Source: Candidatus Shapirobacteria bacterium
GTDB lineage: Bacteria > Patescibacteriota > Microgenomatia > UBA12405 > UBA6130
Direction: 5' to 3'
Length of the DNA: 32,515 nucleotides
Assembly: GCA_027039485.1 (NCBI GenBank)
Contig: JALWDZ010000014.1
Location: forward strand, 1-32,515
In this document: piece after piece, positions 25,448 through 32,515 of the stretch
Numbering within the stretch: position 1 is the stretch's first letter
Layout: every line of letters begins with the position of its first letter
Made by a program: the position numbers and the translations under genes
The notes under the pieces: generated by a model
What the model was told of the DNA's origin: nothing
The model's database searches: none
What the model saw: the letters and a program-made list of their open reading frames with translations, nothing else

Positions 25448-27013
25448 TCAAAATGGTGTTTCGATATTAAGTTCTTGGCAAAACTTGGCAATTTGGTTTT
25501 GGATTTGTTTTTCTTCTGCTTGGAGTTGTTTGAGATCTTGGGCAACAGCAGAGATATCAACAGGCTCTTCCTCTTCAAAAGTATCCACATAACGAGGAAT
25601 GTTGAGATTAAAGTCATTTTCTCTGATTTCATCTAGAGTAGCTCGGTGAGAATATTTGTCGATTTCTTTGCGTTCTATGTAGGTTTGGAAAATCTTATCG
25701 ATATTGGCATCGGTAAGGTAGTTTTGGTTTTTACCCTTTTCAAACTCACGGGAAGCATCAATGAAAAGAATGTCACCATCATCTTCTCTGCATTTTTTGA
25801 ATACGGCAATAATGGCAGGAATAGAAGTGCCATAAAACAGATTTGGCGGCAAACCAATAATGGCATCAAGATAGTTTTGTTTTTCGATAATGTATTGGCG
25901 GATAACTTTTTCAGCTCCACTACGGAAAAGAACACCATGGGGCAAAACCACGGCCATAGTGCCGTTGTCGGCTAAGTGATAGAGCATATGAGTGACAAAA
26001 GCATAGTCAGCATAACTTTTGGGGGCTAAGCGACCATATTGACTAAATCTTTCATCGGTAGCTAAAGTGGGGTCGGCATCACCTTTCCATTTGGCGGAAA
26101 AAGGAGGATTAGCAACAACCACCTCAAATTGTCGATCGCCAAATTTATCATCCATAAGAGTATCGCCATGGCGAATATCAAAGTTGCGATAGTGAATGCC
26201 ATGGAGAATCATATTCATGCGGGCAAGGTTATAAGTGGTGGGATTAAGTTCTTGGCCATAATAGTCAACTACTTCAGCAAACTCACCTATACGCAGCAAA
26301 AGAGAGCCAGAACCACAAGTTGGATCATAGACAGAACGGACTCTTTTTTTGCCATAAGTAACTATTCTGGCAATTAAACGAGACACCTGGGCTGGAGTGT
26401 AAAATTCACCACCCTTTTTGCCAGCATTGGCGGCAAATTGGCCGATCAAGTATTCGTAGGCGTCACCTAAGATGTCGCTTTGGGAGTTTTCTAATTCAAA
26501 ATCGATTTCTTGAAGGTGAGAAAGAATTTCCACAACTAGATCGTTTTTGGCTTTTTCAGTTTGGCCTAGCTTGATAGAAGTAAGATCAACATCGGAAAAA
26601 AGGTTAGCAAAGTCGTCCTCGCTTTCTGTGCCGGCGGCGGTTTGTTCAATGGCGTTGAGCACTTTCTTTAAATCTTCGAGAATGAAAGTGTCTTCACCCG
26701 GTATTTCGCCTTTGCCTTTTTTGACAAGGTATGAAAATAGTTGGGTGGGTTTAAGGAAAAATCCTAACTGCTCAAGCGAGCGACGGCGAATAATTTTTAA
26801 ATATTCCGGCTTAGTTTCGATAGTTTTGTCATAAATGATGTTGTCGGCTTCAAGCAGTTTATTAGCATGTTTTTCTTGTCGTTCAGAAAGGTATTTGTAG
26901 AAGATAAAACCAAGAATGTAATTTTTGTATTCATCGGCATTCATTTTGCCGCGGAGAAGATCGGCTATATTCCAAAGTTGTTGCTCAAGTTTTCTTTTCT
27001 GATCGCTAGTCAT
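25448..27013 (-). CDS. hsdM: Type I restriction enzyme, M (N6-adenine methylase) subunit
   Basis: A 521-aa HsdM. It has an N-terminal helical domain (about 5-140), the conserved GGEFYTPAQVSRLIARI entry to the catalytic domain (201-217), SAM-binding motif I DPTCGSGSLLL (230-240) and catalytic motif IV NPPF (302-305). The C-terminal helices contact HsdS. It is the first gene of the operon hsdM-hsdS-abi-HEPN-hsdR-GNAT, all in one direction with gaps of a few bases or overlaps, except for about 55 bases between the Abi-like stop and the preferred HEPN-like start. The 55 bases upstream separate it from the hypothetical gene before it; no clear promoter hexamers stand out there. Confidence 0.96.
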   Translation of the reverse strand: MTSDQKRKLEQQLWNIADLLRGKMNADEYKNYILGFIFYKYLSERQEKHANKLLEADNIIYDKTIETKPEYLKIIRRRSLEQLGFFLKPTQLFSYLVKKGKGEIPGEDTFILEDLKKVLNAIEQTAAGTESEDDFANLFSDVDLTSIKLGQTEKAKNDLVVEILSHLQEIDFELENSQSDILGDAYEYLIGQFAANAGKKGGEFYTPAQVSRLIARIVTYGKKRVRSVYDPTCGSGSLLLRIGEFAEVVDYYGQELNPTTYNLARMNMILHGIHYRNFDIRHGDTLMDDKFGDRQFEVVVANPPFSAKWKGDADPTLATDERFSQYGRLAPKSYADYAFVTHMLYHLADNGTMAVVLPHGVLFRSGAEKVIRQYIIEKQNYLDAIIGLPPNLFYGTSIPAIIAVFKKCREDDGDILFIDASREFEKGKNQNYLTDANIDKIFQTYIERKEIDKYSHRATLDEIRENDFNLNIPRYVDTFEEEEPVDISAVAQDLKQLQAEEKQIQNQIAKFCQELNIETPF

Positions 27014-27068
27014 CTAAAAATAGCAAAAATCTTATCCAACTGATGAGCTCGTCGTCTTTTTTTCCACT

Positions 27069-27788
27069 TTACTCCCCTTCCCAACTAACCATCCCTTTCA
27101 CCAAAGGGGTTTTGAAAGGTTGCCATTGGCCGTTAACGAGATATTGGGCTTGGGGGGCGAAAAGCTGGCCGCCGGGCAGACATGAAAAGCGGTAAACTTT
27201 ATGGCCATCGCTGGGCCGCAAATCTTGAGAAAACAAACAAATATTCTGGCCCTTGTTAATAACCTGGTGCCCGGCAACGGTTATTGTTTTGCCAGCGCGA
27301 ATAAACCAAAAAGGCGCCGTCAGCGGTAAAATATTGCCCTTAGCGTCGCTAAAAGTAAAGCTAATTTTGCCCCCGCTGACATTCTTATCGTAACGGTAGC
27401 GGCAGGTGCCGGTGGTGCAGCTTGAAGTGCCCAGCAAAATTTCCCGCTCTAATGTTGCCCCGCTAATGTCAAAATTATCATACTGTCCTTTTTCAAATTC
27501 CTGTCCCTGGTTATCATGGGCCAAATAGGTAAAATCATATTCACCCTTCTTAATCACCGCCGGGATTTTTTCCAAGCGCAAAGTAAGCCGGTGTTCATCA
27601 CCTTTAAAACTTAAAAGAAGCTGGGGATAATCCCGAGAGGTAATCTTTAGTTGTTGGGCTGCCGGGGTAGGAATGGGGGTAACTGCTGGGCCTTTAACCC
27701 GATGGAAAGGATCCCACCAAAGCCAAACCATAAAGCCGACAATAAAAATTAGGGCGGGCATGCCCACCAAAATAAACTTATTTTTCAT
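27069..27788 (-). CDS. Membrane-anchored extracytoplasmic protein of unknown function
   Basis: A 239-aa protein. Residues 5-25 form one hydrophobic segment (ILVGMPALIFIVGFMVWLWW) after MKNK. A Pro/Thr-rich linker (about 34-44) and a strand-rich outer domain follow. Four cysteines occur in two close groups (TSSCTTGTC, then ICLFSQ...FSC), consistent with disulfides outside the cell. No lipobox is seen. I do not recognise a family. The start overlaps the glycyl-tRNA synthetase 3' end by 11 bases, so it is co-transcribed with it. Confidence 0.75.
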   Translation of the reverse strand: MKNKFILVGMPALIFIVGFMVWLWWDPFHRVKGPAVTPIPTPAAQQLKITSRDYPQLLLSFKGDEHRLTLRLEKIPAVIKKGEYDFTYLAHDNQGQEFEKGQYDNFDISGATLEREILLGTSSCTTGTCRYRYDKNVSGGKISFTFSDAKGNILPLTAPFWFIRAGKTITVAGHQVINKGQNICLFSQDLRPSDGHKVYRFSCLPGGQLFAPQAQYLVNGQWQPFKTPLVKGMVSWEGE

Positions 27789-29172
27789 TGATCGCTTTCT
27801 TTAACCAATCTTTAACTGCATCAAGCTTAATTCGCTCTTGCTGCCGTGTGTCCCGGTCACGGATGGTTACCGTTCCGTCTTTTAAAGTTTGGAAATCTAT
27901 TGTAGCACACCAGGGGGTGCCAATTTCATCTTGGGCAAAATAGCGCTTGCCAATATTCCCCCGCTCGTCCCAAGCTACCAGGTATTCCTTTTTCAATTCC
28001 TGATAAAGCTGCCAAGCCACCCGGCGCAAATCCGGCTTATTGGCCAAAAGCGGGAAAACGGCCATTTTATAAGGAGCCACCTGGGGATGGAGACGCAAAA
28101 CTATCCGCTGCTTGCCTTTTACCTCTTCTTCCTGATAGGCATCAAAAAGGAGATACAAAAAGGTTCTGTCAACGCCCCCCGAAGTTTCCACAATCCAGGG
28201 AATAAACTTCTCTCCTGTCTTTTCGTCAACCACCGAGAAATCGTGGCCCGAGTATTGGCCGTGGCGGGAAAGGTCCCAGTCGCCGCGCCAGTGAATACCT
28301 TCCCACTCCTTCCAACCAAAAGGCGTCTGGTATTCAATATCAAAAGCTACCTTAGCATAGTGGGCCAGCTCTCCTGGCAAATGTTGGCGGAGGCGGACTT
28401 TTTTCTGGTCATTTACTAGGCCGCGGTACCAATTAAGGCGCTCATTCTTCCAAAATTCATACCATTTTTCCATTTCCCGGGGGTTGACAAACCATTGCAG
28501 ATCCCACTGTTCAAATTCCCGCTGGCGGAGCAAAAATTGTTTTGGGGTAATTTCGTTGCGGAAAGCCTTTCCAATTTGGACAATCCCAAAAGGAATTTTC
28601 AAACGCATTGTCTGGCGGACATTTTCATAATTAAGATAAATGTTCTGGCAAGCCTCGCCCCGGAGATATACCTTCTGCTTTTCTCCCTTCACCACTCCTA
28701 AATAGGCTTCTACCAAAATATTAAATTCTCGCGGTGCAGAAAGTGGACCATCACAATCGGGACATTTTTTGCCGGCTAGCATCTTAGTTAAAGCAGCAAG
28801 ATACTCTTTTTCCTCGTGCTTTTTCCCCTCTAGGGCTGCCAGTTGCTTTTCATCCAAAAGATCGGTCGCCCGAAAGCGGTGATGGCATTTTTGGCACTCA
28901 ACCAAAGGGTCGGTAAAATGCTCCACATGGCCTGATGCTTCCCAAACCCGCGGGTGGTCGATAATCGCCCCGTCAATGCCAACGATATTTTCGTGTTCTC
29001 GGGTCATCCACCGCCACCACAATTGCTTCAAATTATTCTTCATCTCCACCCCTAATGGTCCATAGTCATAAAAACCGCGCAAACCACCGTAAATTTCTGA
29101 ATTAGGAAAGACAAAGCCGCGCCGCTTGGTCAAAGCGACTATTTTTGCCAAAAGATCGTTCTTCTTGGTCAT
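27778..29172 (-). CDS. glyQS: Glycyl-tRNA synthetase, single-chain (alpha2) type
   Basis: A 464-aa class II synthetase that charges tRNA(Gly). The N-terminus RRGFVFPNSEIYGGLRGFYDYGPLG is the hallmark of the dimeric type. Two CxxC pairs (C93/C96 and C137/C140) form a zinc site in the insertion. Motif 2 is seen at IGKAFRNEITP followed by REFEQ, and motif 3 at ETSGGVDRTFLYLL. A C-terminal anticodon-binding domain follows (APYKMAVFPLLANK onward). The ATG overlaps the recO stop as ATGA (29169-29172). Confidence 0.96.
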   Translation of the reverse strand: MTKKNDLLAKIVALTKRRGFVFPNSEIYGGLRGFYDYGPLGVEMKNNLKQLWWRWMTREHENIVGIDGAIIDHPRVWEASGHVEHFTDPLVECQKCHHRFRATDLLDEKQLAALEGKKHEEKEYLAALTKMLAGKKCPDCDGPLSAPREFNILVEAYLGVVKGEKQKVYLRGEACQNIYLNYENVRQTMRLKIPFGIVQIGKAFRNEITPKQFLLRQREFEQWDLQWFVNPREMEKWYEFWKNERLNWYRGLVNDQKKVRLRQHLPGELAHYAKVAFDIEYQTPFGWKEWEGIHWRGDWDLSRHGQYSGHDFSVVDEKTGEKFIPWIVETSGGVDRTFLYLLFDAYQEEEVKGKQRIVLRLHPQVAPYKMAVFPLLANKPDLRRVAWQLYQELKKEYLVAWDERGNIGKRYFAQDEIGTPWCATIDFQTLKDGTVTIRDRDTRQQERIKLDAVKDWLKKAINEK

Positions 29173-29732
29173 CTTGATAAAAGTTGCAAACTTGTCAACC
29201 GCCGTTCGGCTAAGCTAACTAAAAATTTTTCCGCCTTTTGCTGGGCCTGGTTCAAACGGCCGGCTTGATATTCTTGCCAGGCTTCCTGCGAATAGCCAAA
29301 GCCCAACCAATTAGGCAACTCAATGCTAAATTTTACCACTTTTTCTACCTGTTGGCGCGGCGAGCGAGTAATAAGGATATCCAAGAAAGCATTGAAAACC
29401 ATCGGTTCGGGCACATTTTCCGGCAGTAAACGGGCCAAAACTTCGCCAAGATAAAGAAGCATCGAAAGCTTATTTAGACGCCAAGCGGTGGCTACCGGCT
29501 GCAATAATTCTGCTTCGCCAATAACGGCAATGCCCCGGCCTGAAACATGGGCAACGCCGCGCACCACATTAGCTGTCAAAAAAAGCCCCGCCCGGCGGCT
29601 TTTGGCATCCCGCGCTCCCCGGAGTAAAAAACGTTGCTTGCCCCGCCAGCGGGTTAGCAGCCAAACCAAACGGTCTTTTTCCCGCCAGTCGTAACTGCCC
29701 AAAACAATGCCCGTAAATTTGTAGCTTCTCAT
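29169..29732 (-). CDS. recO: DNA repair protein RecO, short form
   Basis: A 187-aa protein that loads RecA onto SSB-coated single strands together with RecR. The N-terminal OB fold is clear (YKFTGIVLGSYDWREKDRLVWLLTRWRGKQRFLLRGARD, a RecO signature region). A helical domain follows (LNKLSMLLYLGEVLARLLPE). It is shorter than usual (about 240 aa) and contains no cysteine at all, so the C-terminal four-cysteine zinc module of many RecO proteins is absent. It abuts the DUF4012 gene without any gap and is coupled to glyQS by ATGA. Confidence 0.85.
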   Translation of the reverse strand: MRSYKFTGIVLGSYDWREKDRLVWLLTRWRGKQRFLLRGARDAKSRRAGLFLTANVVRGVAHVSGRGIAVIGEAELLQPVATAWRLNKLSMLLYLGEVLARLLPENVPEPMVFNAFLDILITRSPRQQVEKVVKFSIELPNWLGFGYSQEAWQEYQAGRLNQAQQKAEKFLVSLAERRLTSLQLLSR

Positions 29733-31595
29733 TTAAAAAGCAATTGGAAAAACCCGGTCGCGGCGCAATTTTTCCTGGTAAACCACCCGGCCGTTTACTT
29801 TTATGGTCTCTTCGACTTCTTTTTTGCCGGGCTGTTTTTGCCGCCACAACTTGAAACTACTTTTATTAAATGGCAGCTCAACTTCAGCGCTGATTATCAA
29901 CTTGCTCCGGGGATAAAGAGGATTTTTGACCCCAAAAAAGCCGCTAATAACCGTCTTGCCTAATTCTTGGCTAACCGTTGGCTTAATTTCTGATCCCGTC
30001 AACTTAACCAATTTTGTTCCCGCTGGCAAATAAAAGCGGAACCAGTCGCGATAGGCACCATTAAGGCAGAGATCGCCTTTTTCTAAATTACAATTAGACG
30101 CCGGTGCTGGGTTGGTATAAGTAACAGTAATTTTCTTATAAAGCTTTCCCTGGCGGCGGTAATATTCGCTGACCACTTTTTGTTTAATAAAAAGATTGGC
30201 TTTGGCTCCCCCAAGATTGCTATCGTTAATTTGCAAATAATCGCCATCGCCACCCAGAAGACGACCGCCAAAACCTAATCTGCTAACCGCCCTTTCCAAA
30301 TTAGCATCGAGAAAATAAACAAGAATATGTTTTTCTTCCAGGTTGCGCCAAAACACCGCCGCTAAAGTAGCCACCTGTTGGCGGGGAGCACCGATAACAT
30401 TGCTCAAGAGGGAGTGAAGAACCGGGCCCAGAAAGCCCTTGCGATCGGCAATAAAAGTACTCCGGGGCTTATCAGCTAGCATTTCTAATTGGTAAACCAC
30501 CTGGGGGCAGCCAAAACAGCGCTGGTCAGGTTGGGCAGAAAAATTACCCCACCCCGGCACACCAATCCGCCCTAAAACCCGCAATAGGTCAACCAAAACC
30601 TGGGTATCAACGGCGATGACACCGTCAATATGCTTTTGGCCGGTTAATTTTTGATAATAGGGCAAAAACCGCTCTACTGAGGTAGCAAAATCGGGGCTGG
30701 TATTCATATCCCGCAAGTACCAGCGCGATACTTTAAGATAGCGGGCCAAAAGCGGCGGCGGCTTGAGAGGAGACTGGAAACGCCGGTCCAGAGTATAAAT
30801 ATCGCTAGAAACTAGAGGATAAATCTGGCCCTTTTTCACCCGGAAAACGCCGTAGGCTGTCCAAAATCCGCCAGTGGGCCGCAGTTCGCCATCATTTTGG
30901 AAAATAACTAGGTAATAACGGTTGCTCTTCTCACCCAAAAGCCAGGCGGCCTTTTTAATTAACGGCTGCCCTTCCTGGCTTAAGCGGGTCACTTCTGCCA
31001 TTAGTTCTTGAGCCTTGCTAATCTTGGCCCGGAGCTGGTAGCCGTGCCATTTTTCGGGATAACGCCGGGCTGCCACAGCTTGCAAGTTTTGGTTGGCCAC
31101 CGCTAACTGTTTGCTAATACTATCCAGTTGAGGCTCTAAACTGGCCACCGTTTCCACCAAAAATTGGATTCGGTCGGCGGCAGTTTTGGCCCCATCCCCC
31201 TGGCGATTGCCAAATCCTAAAAAGTCTTGGTAAGGCTCAATCGCCGCCAGCAATTGCTGCCCTGCCTCTAGCCCAGCCTGGCCGGCAAGAAGAAGATGTT
31301 GGCCATCATCATAATGGCGGCCTAGCCCCGGGCAATAGTGCCAAAAGCTCAACCGCCGATAAAGAGGAATCATTGCCGCTAAATCTTTTTTTGCCTGGGC
31401 GACGGCCTGGGCTGTTTTTTCCAGATTCTTACCCTGCCAGCTAGCTTGGACCTGGTGGAGATCACCCTCTAACCGTTGGCTGGTTTTTTTCAGTTGCCAC
31501 AAGTTAACGGCAGTAAAAGCTAAAATAGCTAGCAGAATGCCGCTGGCGGCAATTATTACCCACTGCCAAAATTTTAGTTGCATTTTTAGTTTCAT
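29733..31595 (-). CDS. DUF4012 family membrane protein
   Basis: A 620-aa protein with a single N-terminal transmembrane segment (about 12-32) and a coiled-coil-rich region (about 33-215). The DUF4012 core is marked by YYLVIFQNDGELRPTGGFWTAYG, where 'NDxExRPTGGF' is the family hallmark, followed by SSDIYTLDRR. DUF4012 proteins are widespread in Patescibacteria and some Actinobacteria and Chloroflexi and are often next to envelope-glycan genes. Their activity is not established; a role in cell-wall polymer assembly has been suggested by context and is supported here by the sugar transferase just upstream. GGAG lies a few bases before the ATG; a second ATG occurs four codons in. Confidence 0.9.
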   Translation of the reverse strand: MKLKMQLKFWQWVIIAASGILLAILAFTAVNLWQLKKTSQRLEGDLHQVQASWQGKNLEKTAQAVAQAKKDLAAMIPLYRRLSFWHYCPGLGRHYDDGQHLLLAGQAGLEAGQQLLAAIEPYQDFLGFGNRQGDGAKTAADRIQFLVETVASLEPQLDSISKQLAVANQNLQAVAARRYPEKWHGYQLRAKISKAQELMAEVTRLSQEGQPLIKKAAWLLGEKSNRYYLVIFQNDGELRPTGGFWTAYGVFRVKKGQIYPLVSSDIYTLDRRFQSPLKPPPLLARYLKVSRWYLRDMNTSPDFATSVERFLPYYQKLTGQKHIDGVIAVDTQVLVDLLRVLGRIGVPGWGNFSAQPDQRCFGCPQVVYQLEMLADKPRSTFIADRKGFLGPVLHSLLSNVIGAPRQQVATLAAVFWRNLEEKHILVYFLDANLERAVSRLGFGGRLLGGDGDYLQINDSNLGGAKANLFIKQKVVSEYYRRQGKLYKKITVTYTNPAPASNCNLEKGDLCLNGAYRDWFRFYLPAGTKLVKLTGSEIKPTVSQELGKTVISGFFGVKNPLYPRSKLIISAEVELPFNKSSFKLWRQKQPGKKEVEETIKVNGRVVYQEKLRRDRVFPIAF

Positions 31596-31637
31596 TTTTA
31601 CTCCGATTAACTACTCTACCATAACGGCTGGGGTTTA

Positions 31638-32306
31638 TTAAACCGCCCCCTGGCCGCTAATCATCACCCAGGGTGTTTTGAGAAGGATTTTTATATCTAG
31701 CCAAAGCGATTTCTTGCGGGCATAATAAGCATCCAATTCCACCCGCTTGTCAAAATTAATGTTGCTCCGCCCCGACACTTGCCAAAGACCGGTAATTCCC
31801 GGCTTTACCTGTAAAACCTCCTTGATCAAGGTCCGTGTTTGCGGATAACGTTTTTGCTGCTCTTTTAACTCATCGGGATAATAAGCCCGGGGGCCGACAA
31901 TGCTCATCTCCCCTTTAAGGACATTGATCAATTGGGGAATTTCATCAATCGAATGTTTGCGAATAAACTTGCCCACCCGGGTCACCCGCGGATCATCCCG
32001 CAATTTATAACTATTCTTTTTATATTCTTCATACAACTTGCGGAACCGGGCATCATGCTGCAAAAGCCAATGGGCGTTCATAATCATCGAGCGGAATTTG
32101 TAAATTTTAATCAATTTTCCATTCTGGCCTACCCGGGGCGGAATATCAGCAAAAACTCCCCCTTTTGACTCTAGCTTAATCAAAATAGCAGTAAGCAAAC
32201 AAACGGGAAGAAAAACAATCCCCAAAATCAGAGCCAAAACAACATCCATTACCCGCTTCCAGAGAAAATACCACTTTTCTTGCCAGGATTGTTTGCCCGA
32301 CTTCAT
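31638..32306 (-). CDS. Polyprenyl-phosphate sugar-1-phosphate transferase (bacterial sugar transferase family)
   Basis: A 222-aa monotopic phosphoglycosyl transferase that puts the first sugar phosphate on the lipid carrier for an exopolysaccharide or envelope glycan. It has the N-terminal membrane helix (about 20-43) and IYKFRSM (68-74). The characteristic block [20 protein letters not shown] (103-122) is followed by [20 protein letters not shown] and [13 protein letters not shown]. It lacks the extra N-terminal transmembrane domain of full WcaJ-type enzymes, so it is the minimal form. The start ATG at 32304-32306 is clear. Forty-two bases separate it from the DUF4012 gene, with which it probably forms an operon. 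Confidence 0.95.
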   Translation of the reverse strand: MKSGKQSWQEKWYFLWKRVMDVVLALILGIVFLPVCLLTAILIKLESKGGVFADIPPRVGQNGKLIKIYKFRSMIMNAHWLLQHDARFRKLYEEYKKNSYKLRDDPRVTRVGKFIRKHSIDEIPQLINVLKGEMSIVGPRAYYPDELKEQQKRYPQTRTLIKEVLQVKPGITGLWQVSGRSNINFDKRVELDAYYARKKSLWLDIKILLKTPWVMISGQGAV

Positions 32307-32364
32307 TGTCTCATTATTAATAGCATAACTTTCTTTACAAAAGCAAACAATAATTAAAAAAATT

Positions 32365-32470
32365 CCAAATCACAAGCACCAAATCACAAACAAACTCTAA
32401 TTACCAAAATCCTAATCCGCCAGCTGGCGGACTAAACAAATTCAAATGACCAAAATTCAAATGCTCAAAA
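32365..32470. repeat. Degenerate intergenic repeat, right end of window
   Basis: A loose array of units such as CCAAATCACAA, AATTACCAAAA, AAATGACCAAAA and ATTCAAATG, the same kind as 104-182 on the opposite strand. Non-coding. Confidence 0.6.
32416..32431. repeat. Perfect 16-bp palindrome within the right-end repeat
   Basis: TCCGCCAGCTGGCGGA is its own reverse complement and is strikingly GC-rich within an AT-rich stretch. It may be a small mobile or protein-binding palindrome embedded in the repeat; the function is unknown. Confidence 0.7.
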
Positions 32471-32483
32471 ACATTGAAACTGT

Positions 32484-32515
32484 GTCATTCTGAGCGTTAG
32501 CGAAGCCCCAGGACG
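32484..32515 (+). repeat. Start of a TGTCATTCTGAGCG-type dispersed repeat
   Basis: GTCATTCTGAGCGTTAGCGAAG (32484-32505) resembles the 'CATTCTGAGCG...GCGAAG' short dispersed repeat that I recall from intergenic regions of many unrelated bacteria. It is cut by the window end. Confidence 0.45.

Noticed and set aside
27889-28419. Plus-strand open frame of about 176 codons opposite glycyl-tRNA synthetase
   Set aside because: Shadow frame; glyQS motifs cover the same bases on the minus strand.

Overview
The window looks like a chromosomal piece of a Candidate Phyla Radiation (Patescibacteria) bacterium. This is an inference from several signs: a DUF4012 membrane protein, very tight gene packing with 4-bp ATGA overlaps, a short RecO without zinc cysteines, a gatCAB operon, TATAAT boxes only 7-9 nt before start codons, and degenerate 'caaatgaccaaa' intergenic repeats at both ends. 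TGA acts as a normal stop (for example at gatC, recO and hsdM), so the UGA=Gly lineages (Gracilibacteria/Absconditabacteria) are excluded. Nearly everything is transcribed right to left on the minus strand.

Housekeeping backbone, in order of transcription: polyprenyl-phosphate sugar transferase (32306-31638), DUF4012 protein, recO, glycyl-tRNA synthetase and a membrane-anchored hypothetical protein. These are followed by a 36-aa CxxC mini-protein coupled to clpB, then a DUF763 protein, then gatC-gatA-MFS exporter-gatB-dnaE as one chain of overlapping genes. The start of another gene lies at the left edge.

Two AT-richer accessory blocks interrupt this backbone. Block A (about 9074-16217) lies between clpB and DUF763. 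Its main operon is Nudix hydrolase, GT2 glycosyltransferase with a CYTH-like N-terminal region, NDK-like protein, GT4 glycosyltransferase, HPr-kinase-like P-loop protein and methyltransferase. A second Nudix gene and a stand-alone CYTH-fold gene diverge from it on the plus strand. A perfect 47-bp direct repeat sits at the two edges of this block: the first codons of DUF763 (9027-9073) recur as a dead fragment beside clpB (16218-16264). This marks an insertion, a duplication or possibly an assembly junction.

Block B (19220-27013) is a complete type I restriction-modification operon, hsdM-hsdS-(Abi/HEPN-like)-(HEPN-like)-hsdR-(GNAT-like). Two probable HEPN-type accessory genes sit between the specificity and restriction subunits, so it reads as a compound phage-defence locus.

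The most novel-looking material is block A. It combines two glycosyltransferases with at least five domains that normally handle nucleoside or inorganic polyphosphates (Nudix x2, NDK-like, CYTH x1-2, HprK-like). Other notable points are the clpB-coupled mini-protein, the exporter gene embedded inside gatCAB, and the repeated TATAAT-near-ATG arrangement that suggests leaderless mRNAs.
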